A DNA stretch of 64,000 bases from Devosia sp. (GCA_028290665.1 JAQGJK010000008.1:1-64000), one strand, 5' to 3'. Shown: positions 8,601 to 17,392, numbered from the stretch's first letter. Numbers and translations are program-made. Notes: generated by a model not told the origin, from the sequence alone.

Positions 8601-9137
8601 CGCCGGAGCACCCGCCGCGAACAGGTCGATGATGCCGCCGCGCACCGCGAACTCGCCCGCCTCGCGCACGGTCGGGACGCGCAGATAGCCATTGGTACCG
8701 GCCCAGGCGAGCAGATCGTCGGATTTGACCACTTGGCCCGCAGCGGCCGAAAACGACATCCGGGCAATTACCTGTCGAGGCGGCAGTTTCTGCACGAGCG
8801 CATTGACCGTCGTCAGCACCACCGCGCCCTTGGTCGCCTTATCCGCCAGCGCCGACAGCGCCGTCATCCGCGCGGCGATGGTAACGCCATTCGGCGATAC
8901 CCGATCATACGGCAGGCAGTCCCAAGCCGGCAGCGTCAGGACGGTATGACCCGCCAGCACCTGCTCGAGGATTTCCGCCATCCGCTGCAGCCGTCGTCCG
9001 TCCCGCGCCACGAACACCAGCGCCACCTTGGCGTCCGGCTCGTCTTTCAGCCGCTGCTCCACCTGCCGGGCCAGCACGAAGGGCTGCATCCCGTCGGGCA
9101 CATCGGCGATGATCTTGTCGGGACGGGTCTTGGTCAT
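5634..9137 (-). CDS. mfd: Transcription-repair coupling factor Mfd
   Basis: A 1167-aa ATP-driven DNA translocase that removes stalled RNA polymerase at lesions and recruits UvrA. The N-terminal UvrB-homology region is followed by the RNA-polymerase-interacting domain ('GDLVVHVDHGIGRFIGL', about residues 490-507), a RecG-like translocase with Walker A 'GDVGFGKTEVALRAAF' and DEEQ box 'IIDEEQHFGVSHKERLK', then helicase lobe 2 with 'TTIVESGLDIPNANTLIV' and the 'RGRIGRSKQRAYAL' motif, and the TRCF C-terminal domain. The length is normal. Its start codon overlaps the sdhE stop by 4 nt (ATGA), so it is translationally coupled to sdhE. Confidence 0.97.
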   Translation of the reverse strand: MTKTRPDKIIADVPDGMQPFVLARQVEQRLKDEPDAKVALVFVARDGRRLQRMAEILEQVLAGHTVLTLPAWDCLPYDRVSPNGVTIAARMTALSALADKATKGAVVLTTVNALVQKLPPRQVIARMSFSAAAGQVVKSDDLLAWAGTNGYLRVPTVREAGEFAVRGGIIDLFAAGAPAPLRFDFFGSQIESIRTFDPDTQRSTGSRKRIDLVPMSEVLLNDETIRHFRQTYTTAFGGNTADDPLYAAISSGQRFPGIEHWLPFFYDHMDRLADFTDDAPFYFDDQAREAMTDRQKQVGDYYEAREQLRLTPQKAGGGAPYKPVPAEQLYHVADDAFDLAGAAVVQLTPFLPPETKGVEDAGGRLPPTFAAERQATDVNLFEAVVTQLREHGRAKRRTIIACWTDGTRDRMAQVLADHGLTNPRLAENWRDAETTSAATTALVVLGLDSGFQTKDLVVLSEQDILGERILRPQRRKKASDALTEAASLAAGDLVVHVDHGIGRFIGLRPIEVQGSPHDCVEIQYAGETKLYLPVENIELLSRYGSDETGATLDRLGGAAWQAKKGKLKKRIREMAEQLIKIAAARLLSTAEPISIPSGAYDEFVTRFPYEETEDQLTAISAVFDDLTSGRVMDRLVCGDVGFGKTEVALRAAFAVALAGRQVAVVVPTTLLARQHFKTFTERFSGLPVNVRHASRLVPNAELKATKEGLASGHVDIVIGTHALLSKSVSFSNLGLLIIDEEQHFGVSHKERLKEMKDNVHVLTLTATPIPRTLQLALTGVRDLSLLGTPPVDRLAIRTFISPFDPLSVREALLREKYRGGQGFYVVPRIKDQPEIAEFLREQVPEVSFVVANGQMAPSELDDIMNAFYDAKFDVLVATTIVESGLDIPNANTLIVHRADNFGLAQLYQIRGRIGRSKQRAYALFTVPPDRKMTDTAERRLGVLQSLEGLGAGFQLASHDLDIRGAGNLLGDEQSGHIKEVGYELYQSMLEEAVAALRSGAVDYEDRNDWSPTISLGMPVMIPEDYVPDLQLRMQLYRRLGDLSDAREIDASAAELIDRFGPLPEEVETLLKVILVKALCRQANVEKVDAGTKGVVITLRKNEFPNPAGLVRLVGDPTQQVRVRPDQKLVFARNWPTPEARLRGTAAILTRMASLAGTDAATVTLAGE

Positions 9138-9427
9138 TGCTGGGCCGCCTGCGCCTGCCGAAAGGTTTTCAGCGCCACGATCGTCGCCGGATCGATCCGC
9201 GCCGGCACCATCGCCTGCCCCAGCACCCAGTCGAGCAGGTCCGGATCGGCCTCGTCGAGCAGCGCTTCAAAGCTCTGGAGTTCGGCCGCCGTGAACCGCG
9301 GCAGCCGAGCATCGGCGAACGGCCCGAGGATCAGGTCCATCTCCCGCGTCCCTCGATGCCAGGCCCGATAGCGCGCGCGCTTCAACCGCACGGAAATGTC
9401 GTCACCGGCTTCTGTTGAAGCAGCCAT
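9134..9427 (-). CDS. sdhE: FAD assembly factor SdhE
   Basis: A 97-aa protein of the SdhE/Sdh5 (succinate dehydrogenase assembly factor 2) family, which promotes covalent flavinylation of SdhA. The hallmark RGxxE motif is present as 'RGTREMDLILG' (about residues 26-36), and 'LLDEADPDLLDWVLG' is the conserved acidic second half. It lies upstream of mfd and divergent from recG, and its stop codon overlaps the mfd start by 4 nt. Confidence 0.92.
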   Translation of the reverse strand: MAASTEAGDDISVRLKRARYRAWHRGTREMDLILGPFADARLPRFTAAELQSFEALLDEADPDLLDWVLGQAMVPARIDPATIVALKTFRQAQAAQQ

Positions 9428-9540
9428 GATCGGGTGTTCTCGGCACTGTGGGCGAGTTGTTTACGCGCTGTTGCGCCCCGGCTCAACTCCCCGTATCGCC
9501 GACATTCACGGGGCGAGGTAAATCCGCTAAAGCAACCGGC

Positions 9541-11649
9541 ATGCCGCGCCCGACCATCCTCGATCCGATGTTCCGCTCGCTGCGTTCGATCAAGGGGATC
9601 GGGCCGCAGCTGTCGGCGCTGCTGACCCGGTTTTTTGGCGCGCCCGAGGGGCAGGAGGCGATTGCGCTCGACCTGTTGATGCATATGCCGACCGGGGTGA
9701 TCGACCGGCGACGGATGAGCGGCATCAGCCACGCCTATCATGGCCTCGTCGCGACCCTCAGGGTCCACATCGACCGGCATCAGCCGCCACCCTCCGGCAA
9801 GCCGCATTTGCCGCACCGGGTGTTCGCCCATGACGAAACGGGCGAGATTCAGCTGGTGTTCTTCCGCGCCCAGAGTGGCTGGGTCGAACGCGCCCTGCCC
9901 GTCGGCGAGGAACGCTACGTCTCGGGCGAAATCGGCTTCTTCCAGGGCGAAAAGCAGATCACCCACCCCGATTACATCGTCGAAGTCGAAAAATTTGCTG
10001 ACCTGCCGCTGGTCGAACCGGTTTATCCCCTGACCCACGGCCTGAGCTCGAAGGCCCTGACCAAGGCCATCCGCCAGATCACCAGCGAGTTGCCCATCCT
10101 GCCCGAATGGGTCCCGCCGGCGACGCTCGCCGGCCGCAACTGGCCGACTTTCGACGCCGCCATGCGCTCCGTGCACCAACCGGAGACGCCGGAAAACGGC
10201 GAGCTGTGGTCGCCGGCCCGCATGCGCCTCGCCTATGACGAATATTTCGCCGGCCAGTTGGCGCTGCAACTCGTCCGCTCGACCATGGTCTCGGCCCGCG
10301 GCATTGCCCGCGCCTTTACCGGGGCCTTGACCGATAAAGTTGCTGCCGCCCTGCCGTTCACCCTCACCAAGGGCCAGCGCGGCGCGCTCGACGATATTCG
10401 GGCCGACCTCGCCTCGCCCGACCGCATGTCGCGGCTGATCCAGGGCGACGTGGGCTCCGGCAAGACCGTCGTGGCGCTGCTCGCGATGGCGGCAGTCGCT
10501 GAATCCGGCGCGCAATCGACCCTGATGGCGCCGACCGAATTGCTGGCCGCCCAGCACTACCGGACACTGAAGCCGCTGGCCGAGGCGGCGGGGCTCGGCA
10601 TCGTCCTGCTCACCGGCAAGATGAGCGCCGCCGAGCGCCGACCGGCACTGGCGGGGCTTGCCGATGGCAGCATCGCCATTGCCGTCGGCACGCACGCGCT
10701 GTTCCAGTCTGGCGTCGAGTTCGCCGACCTCGGCCTGACTGTGGTCGATGAGCAGCACCGTTTCGGCGTCCACCAGCGGCTGGCGCTGTCGGAAAAGGGC
10801 CGCACCACCGACCTGCTGGTGATGACGGCGACGCCCATCCCGCGCACCCTCGTGCTCACCCATTTCGGCGACATGGCCGTCAGCCTGCTCCGGGAGAAGC
10901 CCGCCGGCCGCCAGCCCATCGATACCGCCGTGCTGTCGATCGGCGATTATCCCCGCGTCATCGAGCGGCTGCAGGCGCGTCTCGCCGAAGGCACGCAGGC
11001 GTTCTGGGTGTGCCCGCTGGTCGAGGAAAGCGAGACCCTCGATGTCGTCTCGGCCGAAGACCGGTTCGCCGAACTGCAAAAGCTCTTCGGCACCAGGGTC
11101 GCACTGATCCACGGCCGCATGAGCGGCGCGCAGAAGCAGGCGACGATGGGGGCATTCGCGGCGGGCGAGACCCAGTTGCTGGTCGCCACCACGGTGATCG
11201 AAGTCGGCGTCGACGTCCCCAACGCCACCATCATGATCATCGAGCACGCCGAACGCTTCGGCCTCGCGCAGCTGCATCAGCTCCGCGGCCGCGTCGGGCG
11301 CGGCTCGGCGCGTTCGGCCTGCCTCCTGCTCTACAAAGACCCGCTGAGCGAAACCGCTCGGGCGCGGCTCGACACCATCCGGTCGACCGAGGACGGCTTC
11401 ATCATCGCCGAGCGCGATCTTGAACTGCGCGGCCAGGGCGATCTGCTCGGCACGCGGCAATCCGGCATGCCCGGCTACCGCCTCGCCGTACCGGACGTCC
11501 ACCGCCATTTGCTCGATTTCGCGCATGACGACGCGATGGCAGCGCTCACCGCCAACCCCGGCCTCGTCGGACCCGAAGGCGAGGCGCTGCGCACGCTACT
11601 GTACCTCTTCCGCAAGGACCTCGCGATCCCGCTGATCCGCGCCGGCTGA
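9541..11649 (+). CDS. recG: ATP-dependent DNA helicase RecG
   Basis: A 702-aa branch-migrating helicase that remodels stalled replication forks and recombination intermediates. An N-terminal helix-hairpin-helix-like segment ('SIKGIGPQLSALL') and OB-fold wedge domain (about residues 20-180) come before the helicase core: Walker A 'GDVGSGKTVVALLAM', DEQH box 'VVDEQHRFGVHQR', 'MTATPIPRTLVLTHFGDM', then 'ATTVIEVGVDVPNAT' and 'LRGRVGRGSARSACLLLY'. I start at ATG 9541; the frame extends 31 codons further upstream without family resemblance. Its stop codon directly abuts the convergent glmS stop, with no gap. Confidence 0.95.
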   Translation: MPRPTILDPMFRSLRSIKGIGPQLSALLTRFFGAPEGQEAIALDLLMHMPTGVIDRRRMSGISHAYHGLVATLRVHIDRHQPPPSGKPHLPHRVFAHDETGEIQLVFFRAQSGWVERALPVGEERYVSGEIGFFQGEKQITHPDYIVEVEKFADLPLVEPVYPLTHGLSSKALTKAIRQITSELPILPEWVPPATLAGRNWPTFDAAMRSVHQPETPENGELWSPARMRLAYDEYFAGQLALQLVRSTMVSARGIARAFTGALTDKVAAALPFTLTKGQRGALDDIRADLASPDRMSRLIQGDVGSGKTVVALLAMAAVAESGAQSTLMAPTELLAAQHYRTLKPLAEAAGLGIVLLTGKMSAAERRPALAGLADGSIAIAVGTHALFQSGVEFADLGLTVVDEQHRFGVHQRLALSEKGRTTDLLVMTATPIPRTLVLTHFGDMAVSLLREKPAGRQPIDTAVLSIGDYPRVIERLQARLAEGTQAFWVCPLVEESETLDVVSAEDRFAELQKLFGTRVALIHGRMSGAQKQATMGAFAAGETQLLVATTVIEVGVDVPNATIMIIEHAERFGLAQLHQLRGRVGRGSARSACLLLYKDPLSETARARLDTIRSTEDGFIIAERDLELRGQGDLLGTRQSGMPGYRLAVPDVHRHLLDFAHDDAMAALTANPGLVGPEGEALRTLLYLFRKDLAIPLIRAG

Positions 11650-13476
11650 CTACTCGACCGTCACTGACTTAGCCAGATTGCGCGGCTGGTCGACGTCGGT
11701 GCCCATGAATACCGCTGTGTGGTAGGCCAGCAATTGCACGGGGATCAGTGCCAGAATCGGCGCGACGAAACTCGACACCTTTGGGATGACGATCAGGTCG
11801 GCGACATCGTGCCCGATATGGCGCGCGCCCTCCTCATCGGTGATCAGGATGATCTTGCCGCCGCGCGCCGCCACTTCCTGCATGTTGGACAGCGTCTTTT
11901 CCATCAGCTCGTCCGAAGGCGCGACGACGATCACCGGCATGGTTTCGTCCACCAGCGCGATTGGCCCATGCTTCAGTTCGCCCGCCGCATAACCTTCCGC
12001 GTGGATGTAACTGATTTCCTTGAGCTTCAGCGCGCCTTCCATGGCCACCGGGAACATCGGACCCCGGCCGAGATACAGCACGTCCTTGGCCTTGCTCAGC
12101 CGTTTGGCGATGCTCTCGATCTGCGTTTCGGTACCGAGCGCCGCCGAAACTGCTGCCGGCAACGCCGTCAAGGCACGCACCAATTCGGCCTCCTGCCCCG
12201 CCTTCAGCGTCCCCCGCGCCACCGCCGCGGCGACAACAAGGCTGGCGAGCGCCGTCAGTTGCGCGGTCAGCGCCTTGGTCGAGGCCACCCCGATCTCCGG
12301 GCCGCACAGCGTCGGAAACACCACGTGGCTCTCCCGAGCAATGGTCGATTCCGGCACGTTGACGAGGCTCGCGATGTGCTGGCCCTGCGAAGCGCAATAC
12401 CGCAGCGCCGCCAGCGTATCGGCAGTCTCGCCGGATTGCGAGATGAACAGGGCGAGCCCGTTCTTCTCCACCGGCGGTTCGCGGTAACGAAATTCCGACG
12501 CCACATCGACATCGACCGGCAGCCGCGCATAGCGCTCGAACCAGTATTTGGCGATCAGCCCGGCATAATACGCCGTGCCGCAGGCCGATACCGTCAGCCG
12601 GCTCAGTTCGGCAAAGTCGAACGGCAGGGTCTCGCGCAGCGCTACTTTCTCAGCCCCCATGTCCACGTAGTGGCTTAGCGTGTGCGAGATGGTTTCAGGC
12701 TGCTCGTAGATTTCCTTGGCCATGAAATGGCGATGATTGCCCTTGTCGACCATCAGCGCCGAGGCCTGCGACACCAGCGTTTCGCGCCGCACGATGGCGT
12801 CCGAACCGTCGCGGATGGTGACGCCATTGGGGGTGATCACCGCCCAGTCGCCGTCCAGCAGATAGGTCAGCCGCGAAGTGAACGGCGCCAGCGCCATGGC
12901 GTCCGAGCCGAGATACATCTCGGTCGCGCCATAGCCGATAGCCAGCGGTGCCCCTCGCCGCGCCGCGATCAGCAGCGAGTCGTGGCCGCGAAACATCAGC
13001 GCGAACGCGAACGCCCCGCGCAGTTCCTTCAGCGTCCGGGCTACCGCCATCTCGGGGTCGAGCCCGCGGTCGAGTTCGCGCGTCACCCACAGCGCTACCG
13101 ATTCCGTATCGGTCTGGGTCTTCGGCAGATAGCCGTCCTTGGCGAGGTCGGCGAGCAATTCGCGAAAATTCTCGATAATGCCGTTATGGACCACCGCGAC
13201 CTTGTCGGTCGCATGCGGATGGGCATTGCCCTCGGTCGGCGCACCATGCGTTGCCCAGCGGGTGTGGCCGATCCCGATATTGCCGCCGAGCGGCTCGAAC
13301 ACCAGCTTCTGCGCCAGATTGCCGAGCTTGCCTTCCGCCCGCCGCCGGCTGATCGCGCCACCTTCGAGCGTCGCTACCCCGGCACTGTCATAGCCGCGAT
13401 ATTCGAGCCGCCTCAGCGCATCGACCAGCCGCGGAGCGACGGGTTCGACGCCGATGATACCGACAATACCGCACAT
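11650..13476 (-). CDS. glmS: Glutamine--fructose-6-phosphate aminotransferase (isomerizing) GlmS
   Basis: A 608-aa enzyme making glucosamine-6-phosphate, the first committed step to UDP-GlcNAc for peptidoglycan and LPS. The N-terminal glutaminase has the catalytic Cys2 ('MCGIVGIIG') and the 'HTRWATHG' and 'HNGIIENF' motifs. Two SIS (sugar isomerase) domains follow ('SACGTAYYAG...', 'SQSGETADTLAAL', 'LGRGPMFPVAMEGALKLKEISYIHAEGY'), and the protein ends with the conserved 'DQPRNLAKSVTVE'. It lies 16 nt downstream of glmU in the same direction, so both steps of the pathway share an operon. I see no glmS ribozyme motif in the short gap. Confidence 0.97.
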   Translation of the reverse strand: MCGIVGIIGVEPVAPRLVDALRRLEYRGYDSAGVATLEGGAISRRRAEGKLGNLAQKLVFEPLGGNIGIGHTRWATHGAPTEGNAHPHATDKVAVVHNGIIENFRELLADLAKDGYLPKTQTDTESVALWVTRELDRGLDPEMAVARTLKELRGAFAFALMFRGHDSLLIAARRGAPLAIGYGATEMYLGSDAMALAPFTSRLTYLLDGDWAVITPNGVTIRDGSDAIVRRETLVSQASALMVDKGNHRHFMAKEIYEQPETISHTLSHYVDMGAEKVALRETLPFDFAELSRLTVSACGTAYYAGLIAKYWFERYARLPVDVDVASEFRYREPPVEKNGLALFISQSGETADTLAALRYCASQGQHIASLVNVPESTIARESHVVFPTLCGPEIGVASTKALTAQLTALASLVVAAAVARGTLKAGQEAELVRALTALPAAVSAALGTETQIESIAKRLSKAKDVLYLGRGPMFPVAMEGALKLKEISYIHAEGYAAGELKHGPIALVDETMPVIVVAPSDELMEKTLSNMQEVAARGGKIILITDEEGARHIGHDVADLIVIPKVSSFVAPILALIPVQLLAYHTAVFMGTDVDQPRNLAKSVTVE

Positions 13477-13492
13477 GTTGCGTTCCCCCGAC

Positions 13493-14845
13493 CTAGCGCT
13501 GCTTCGATTTCTTTAACGCCAGCGCCCGCTCGCGGATCATCGCCGCGTAACCCGGCTTGTTGACCTGCCGCGCCCGCCCGAGCGCCAGTGCTCCGGGTTC
13601 GACATCCTCGGTGATGACGCTGCCCGACCCGGTATAAGCACCCGCCCCGATAGTCACCGGCGCCACCAATGAGGTGTTCGAACCGATGAACGCCCCCGCG
13701 CCGATCACCGTCAGCGCTTTGTTCACCCCATCGTAGTTGCAGGTGATCGTCCCCGCCCCGATGTTGACGCCCGGCCCGATCTCGGCGTCGCCGAGATAGC
13801 TCAGATGCCCGGCCTTGGTGCCCTTGCCGATGCGGGATTTCTTGACCTCGACGAAATTGCCGAGGTGAACGCCTTCCTCGAGCACCGCCCCGCCGCGCAG
13901 CCTTGCGAACGGGCCGATATCGGAGCCGGCAGCGAGCGTCGCGTCGGCGAGGTGGCAGAATGCCTCGACGGTTACGCCATCGCCGAGCGTCACTCCCGGC
14001 GCAAACACCACGCTCGGCCCGATGGTCACGTCGCGGCCAATGACGGTGTCATGCGAAAAATACACCGTCGCCGGATCGCGCAGCGTCACCCCGGCAGCCA
14101 TGAACGCCGCCCGCTGCCGCTCCTGGAAATAGCCCTCGGCCAGTGCCAGCTTCTGCCGGTCATCGACCCCGATCACCTCCGCCGCATCGACCACGGTGAA
14201 GGCAACGGCGAGGCCATCGGCATTGGCCAGTTCCACCGCGTCAGTCAGGTAATACTCACCCTTGGCGTTGGCATTGCCGATGCGGTCGATGACCGCCCGG
14301 AGCGTTGCCGCCTTGAACCCCATGATCCCCGAATTGCACAGCCGTACCGCCCGCTCGGCCTCGGTCGCATCGCGGTGCTCGCGAATGGCGAGGAGCCGTT
14401 CACCATCGGTCAGCAGGCGACCATAGCCCGACGGGTTTTCGGGCTCGAAGCCGACGACAACGAGGTCCGCACCGGCATCGAGCCGGGTCGCAATCGCCGC
14501 GATGGTCTCGGCCCGCACCAGCGGCGTGTCGGCATATAGCACGACGACATTGCCGCCTGCTTGCTCGAACGCTACCCGGGCCTGTTGCACTGCATGCCCG
14601 GTGCCAAGCCGTTCCGATTGTTCGAGCACCGCGGCACCCGGTACCGCAATACGCACTGCATCCCGGATCGCATCGTGGTTAGGTCCGATAACCACGGCAA
14701 CCGTCCCGGCGCCCGCGGCCTGTGCCGCCGCAACAGCGTGCGACACCATCGGCAACCCGCCGACGCGGTGCAGGACCTTGGGCATAGCCGATCGCATTCG
14801 CGTGCCTTCGCCCGCGGCCAAAACGATCGCTACGAGATCCGTCAT
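13493..14845 (-). CDS. glmU: Bifunctional UDP-GlcNAc pyrophosphorylase / GlcN-1-P acetyltransferase GlmU
   Basis: A 450-aa two-domain enzyme that acetylates glucosamine-1-phosphate and then uridylylates it to UDP-GlcNAc. The uridyltransferase domain begins 'LVAIVLAAGEGTRMRSAMPKVLH' (signature G-E-G-T-R-M, with the lysine of 'MPK'), and the C-terminal half is a left-handed beta-helix of hexapeptide repeats ('IGPGVNIGAGTITCNYDGVNK'). I chose the ATG at 14845 over an upstream in-frame ATG at 14890 because the family begins within a few residues of the 'LAAGEG' motif. It is the first gene of the glmU-glmS unit and is divergent from the SPOR-like gene 51 nt away. Confidence 0.96.
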   Translation of the reverse strand: MTDLVAIVLAAGEGTRMRSAMPKVLHRVGGLPMVSHAVAAAQAAGAGTVAVVIGPNHDAIRDAVRIAVPGAAVLEQSERLGTGHAVQQARVAFEQAGGNVVVLYADTPLVRAETIAAIATRLDAGADLVVVGFEPENPSGYGRLLTDGERLLAIREHRDATEAERAVRLCNSGIMGFKAATLRAVIDRIGNANAKGEYYLTDAVELANADGLAVAFTVVDAAEVIGVDDRQKLALAEGYFQERQRAAFMAAGVTLRDPATVYFSHDTVIGRDVTIGPSVVFAPGVTLGDGVTVEAFCHLADATLAAGSDIGPFARLRGGAVLEEGVHLGNFVEVKKSRIGKGTKAGHLSYLGDAEIGPGVNIGAGTITCNYDGVNKALTVIGAGAFIGSNTSLVAPVTIGAGAYTGSGSVITEDVEPGALALGRARQVNKPGYAAMIRERALALKKSKQR

Positions 14846-14896
14846 TCCAAAAGTTCCAGGTGAAACGCCCTGTTGAGCGGCCATTCCCACGAATTT

Positions 14897-15778
14897 ATGG
14901 CGAAACCGGTTGGCAAACCGCTAACGCCGCCGCGCAATGTTACTCTGCCCCGACAGATTGATTCGATATCGAGCACCATGGCCCGCGCCTCCGACCAGTT
15001 CCGCCAATCCGACGTCACCGTCTGGAGCATCCTCGCCATCGCCTGCGGTGCGGTGGCCCTGCTGTCGGCCAACATCTCGGCCGCCGTGCCCGAAAACTGG
15101 TTCGCCAGCCTCCACGCCTCGCGCGTGGAAGGCGCCAATCTCAGCCTGTTGCGTGAGCGGGTCGCCGAACTCGAGGGCCTGACGCTCGATCTCCGCCGCG
15201 CCGACGAGATCGTCGCCACCCGCCTGTCGCTGTCCGATCAATCCGACACCGACGTCACCCGGCGGGTCGGGGCGCTTGAACTCAGCCTGCCGCGCATCAT
15301 GGAAGCCCTCCGCGCGGAAGCACCTGCTGCCGTCGACCGCACCGTCATCACCGCCGCCATCGGCGCCGGTCAGACGCAGAGTTTTGCTGCGGATGGCGGT
15401 TCGGTAGTCGTCACCCAGCAGCCATTCGGCGCCCTCCCCGCGCTCGATCCGGCGACCGACCCGCTGGCGCAGCCGCTCCCCGAAATCATCGGCACGCCAA
15501 CCCGCACGCCAATTGCCGATGGCGCGGCATACGGTGTCGCCATCGGCCCGGCCGTGGCCGCCGACGCCGCCCCCGCCACCTGGGACGCCCTCAATGCGAA
15601 GCTCGGCCCCTTGCTGTTCGGGCTCGGCCCGCTGGTTGCCGATGATGCCGACAGCAGCGACAAGCGCGTCGTCGCCGGCCCGTTCGACGATCTGGCCGAG
15701 GCCACCGCGCTCTGCACCCGCCTCGAACGCATCGGCATCACCTGCCTGCCGGTACCGTTCTCCGGCACGGCACTGTAA
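14897..15778 (+). CDS. Membrane-anchored protein with SPOR-like C-terminus
   Basis: A 293-aa protein. A basic N-terminal tail is followed by one transmembrane segment (about residues 41-58, 'ILAIACGAVALLSANIS'), a helical stretch likely to form a coiled coil (about residues 68-130), a Pro/Ala-rich linker, and a C-terminal segment 'RVVAGPFDDLAEATALCTRLERIGITCLPVPF' that has the beta-alpha-beta pattern of SPOR (peptidoglycan-binding) domains. This suggests an inner-membrane protein reaching into the periplasm, possibly at the division site; that role is inferred from the domain only. An upstream TTG at 14873 and an ATG at 14978 are other possible starts. Confidence 0.6.
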   Translation: MAKPVGKPLTPPRNVTLPRQIDSISSTMARASDQFRQSDVTVWSILAIACGAVALLSANISAAVPENWFASLHASRVEGANLSLLRERVAELEGLTLDLRRADEIVATRLSLSDQSDTDVTRRVGALELSLPRIMEALRAEAPAAVDRTVITAAIGAGQTQSFAADGGSVVVTQQPFGALPALDPATDPLAQPLPEIIGTPTRTPIADGAAYGVAIGPAVAADAAPATWDALNAKLGPLLFGLGPLVADDADSSDKRVVAGPFDDLAEATALCTRLERIGITCLPVPFSGTAL

Positions 15779-15850
15779 CCACATTGCAGCGGGCCAAGCT
15801 TTGCGGTTGACACCAAAAGGCCAGCCACTATGTTCCGCCTCACTTCGAGC

Positions 15851-15925
15851 GTGCCCGTAGCTCAGTGGTAGAGCATCCGACTTTTAATCGGATGGCCGTG
15901 GGTTCGACCCCCACCGGGCATACCA
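15851..15925 (+). tRNA. tRNA-Lys (anticodon TTT)
   Basis: A full cloverleaf can be drawn: acceptor arms GTGCCCG / CGGGCAT (first pair G-U), D arm CTC-AGTGGTA-GAG, anticodon stem TCCGA / TCGGA around the loop CTTTTAA with anticodon TTT at 15883-15885, T arm GTGGG-TTCGACC-CCCAC, discriminator A and an encoded CCA at 15923-15925. The antisense BNR-repeat gene ends inside this tRNA. Confidence 0.95.
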
Positions 15926-17392
15926 ACCCTTGCCAGTTCTCCAGTCTCGGACTGCGTAATCATCACGCTCGGCATGCCTGGCGGCAAGCTGGACCAAAGC
16001 GTCGGCGTCGATCTCGATCACCGACAGCGGCGAGACCGCCGCACCGATTCCCACCGCCTGGTATAGCATGCTGATGATTCCGGCGGCGCGCCAGCGCTCG
16101 ACATCATATGACGGCTCCCAGAGACCGGCGTCCGCGGTGGTGATGGCAACGAATACCCAGTTGGAGGGCGACCCTGCCAAGGCAATGGCCGCCGAGATCG
16201 ATCGATTGCGCTGGTGGTCGCAAAAGATCACGATGGTGGCCGAGCCCCGATAGAGCACGATCGGCCGCGACATCGTCAGAGTGCCGAGGAGCGATTCTGG
16301 AACGCGTCCGTCGTACTCCGGCAGCCGAGTACCGATCTGATGCATGGACCACCCGGCGCCTGTTCGGCGCGCCAACGCGAATTGACGGGTATGGTCACCT
16401 TTGCCTGCGTTCGGCGCATACCACAGCGCAATGCCAGGCTGCCCATCTCCGTCGAGAGCGAGGCTCCAGGTATTGATCAGGCTCTCGCCTCTAGCGATGG
16501 GGACGACTGACACGGCGTTGCCCTGATCGATCGCGTGCCGAGCGTTTCGCCCGTATAACTGTCCTGCGCTGTCAACCCAGCGCAGCGGCGCAGGTTGGCC
16601 CGACAACGGCAGCGAACGAGCATAAAACACACCTGAATTGCGCTGATAGTCGGTGAATGGATTGCCGGGACCGCGCTTGGCCCGCCAAGTCCATGCAACA
16701 TGGATGCAGCCCTCTGCATCGACTACTAGATTGGAAGGATATGCGCTGCCGATCTCGGCACCGGCCGGCGCGGAGGCGGAAAACCAGGGCGTGTCGCCGT
16801 CGACCGCGGCACTGACCGCTACCCATCGCTGCTCAGCAAGTGCCCAGCGCAGCAAATGGTAGTCCCCCGCACCACTGCGCCCGGTGCGGAATTGCAGCAA
16901 CAAGTCCCCATCCGGAAGGGTAGTAAATTCGGGATAGGTGACCGGGCGGTCATGCAGCGGCACTTCGGCAGCCAGCGTTTCATGCACGCCGTCGGCACTC
17001 ACACGACCGTTCAATACGATTTCGGTCTCACTAGTTACCGGCGAAGTACTGCGCGTGTAACGCAGTTCATGTCCGTGCACGCCCCAGGCCACATGCAAGA
17101 AGCCGTCGCCGTCCACCGCGACAACTGAAACGCAATGCGGATCGTTGAGTGTGTTTGGCGAAAATCCGGTTGGAAAAGTTGTCCAGCCCCCGCCCGCACC
17201 AAGCGACCGGCGCGAAATGGTCAGGTGTCCGGTTGCATTGTAGAACGAGGTGAATTGGTAACCCTTGCACGAGGTAAGGCCCGGTCGCTTGAACGCGGTG
17301 CAATTGATCCTCGTGTCAGCGAGTCCGCCTACGCCCACGATCGGATAGCTCGAAACGAGGCCCATAGGGGGCTGGACGCAAGTGACATTCAT
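15884..17392 (-). CDS. BNR-repeat family protein ending antisense inside tRNA-Lys
   Basis: A roughly 500-aa beta-propeller-type protein like the BNR-repeat-containing family (PF15892 type), which resembles sialidase/lyase propellers; its substrate is unknown. Typical pieces are 'GYQFTSFYNATGHLTISRR', 'NDPHCVSVVAVDGDGFLHVAWG', 'TYPEFTTLPDGDLLLQFRTG.SG' and 'YPSNLVVDAEGCIHVAWTWR'. The start is uncertain: I give ATG 17392, and ATG 17473 would add 27 residues. I see no signal peptide. The last 13 residues (ending 'RWGSNPRPSD') are encoded by the reverse strand of the tRNA 3' half, and the stop overlaps the anticodon. That tail is a known by-product of reading through a tRNA gene, so the native C-terminus was probably lost or replaced. 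It looks like an acquired gene beside a tRNA. Confidence 0.7.
   Translation of the reverse strand: MNVTCVQPPMGLVSSYPIVGVGGLADTRINCTAFKRPGLTSCKGYQFTSFYNATGHLTISRRSLGAGGGWTTFPTGFSPNTLNDPHCVSVVAVDGDGFLHVAWGVHGHELRYTRSTSPVTSETEIVLNGRVSADGVHETLAAEVPLHDRPVTYPEFTTLPDGDLLLQFRTGRSGAGDYHLLRWALAEQRWVAVSAAVDGDTPWFSASAPAGAEIGSAYPSNLVVDAEGCIHVAWTWRAKRGPGNPFTDYQRNSGVFYARSLPLSGQPAPLRWVDSAGQLYGRNARHAIDQGNAVSVVPIARGESLINTWSLALDGDGQPGIALWYAPNAGKGDHTRQFALARRTGAGWSMHQIGTRLPEYDGRVPESLLGTLTMSRPIVLYRGSATIVIFCDHQRNRSISAAIALAGSPSNWVFVAITTADAGLWEPSYDVERWRAAGIISMLYQAVGIGAAVSPLSVIEIDADALVQLAARHAERDDYAVRDWRTGKGWYARWGSNPRPSD

Noticed and set aside
7641-9371. 576-aa plus-strand frame opposite mfd
   Set aside because: Antisense shadow of mfd, rich in Arg/His with no motifs.
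9382-11526. 714-aa minus-strand frame opposite recG
   Set aside because: Antisense shadow of recG; recG itself has all helicase motifs.
13477-13492. glmS ribozyme or riboswitch upstream of glmS
   Set aside because: The gap to glmU is only 16 nt, too short for such an RNA.
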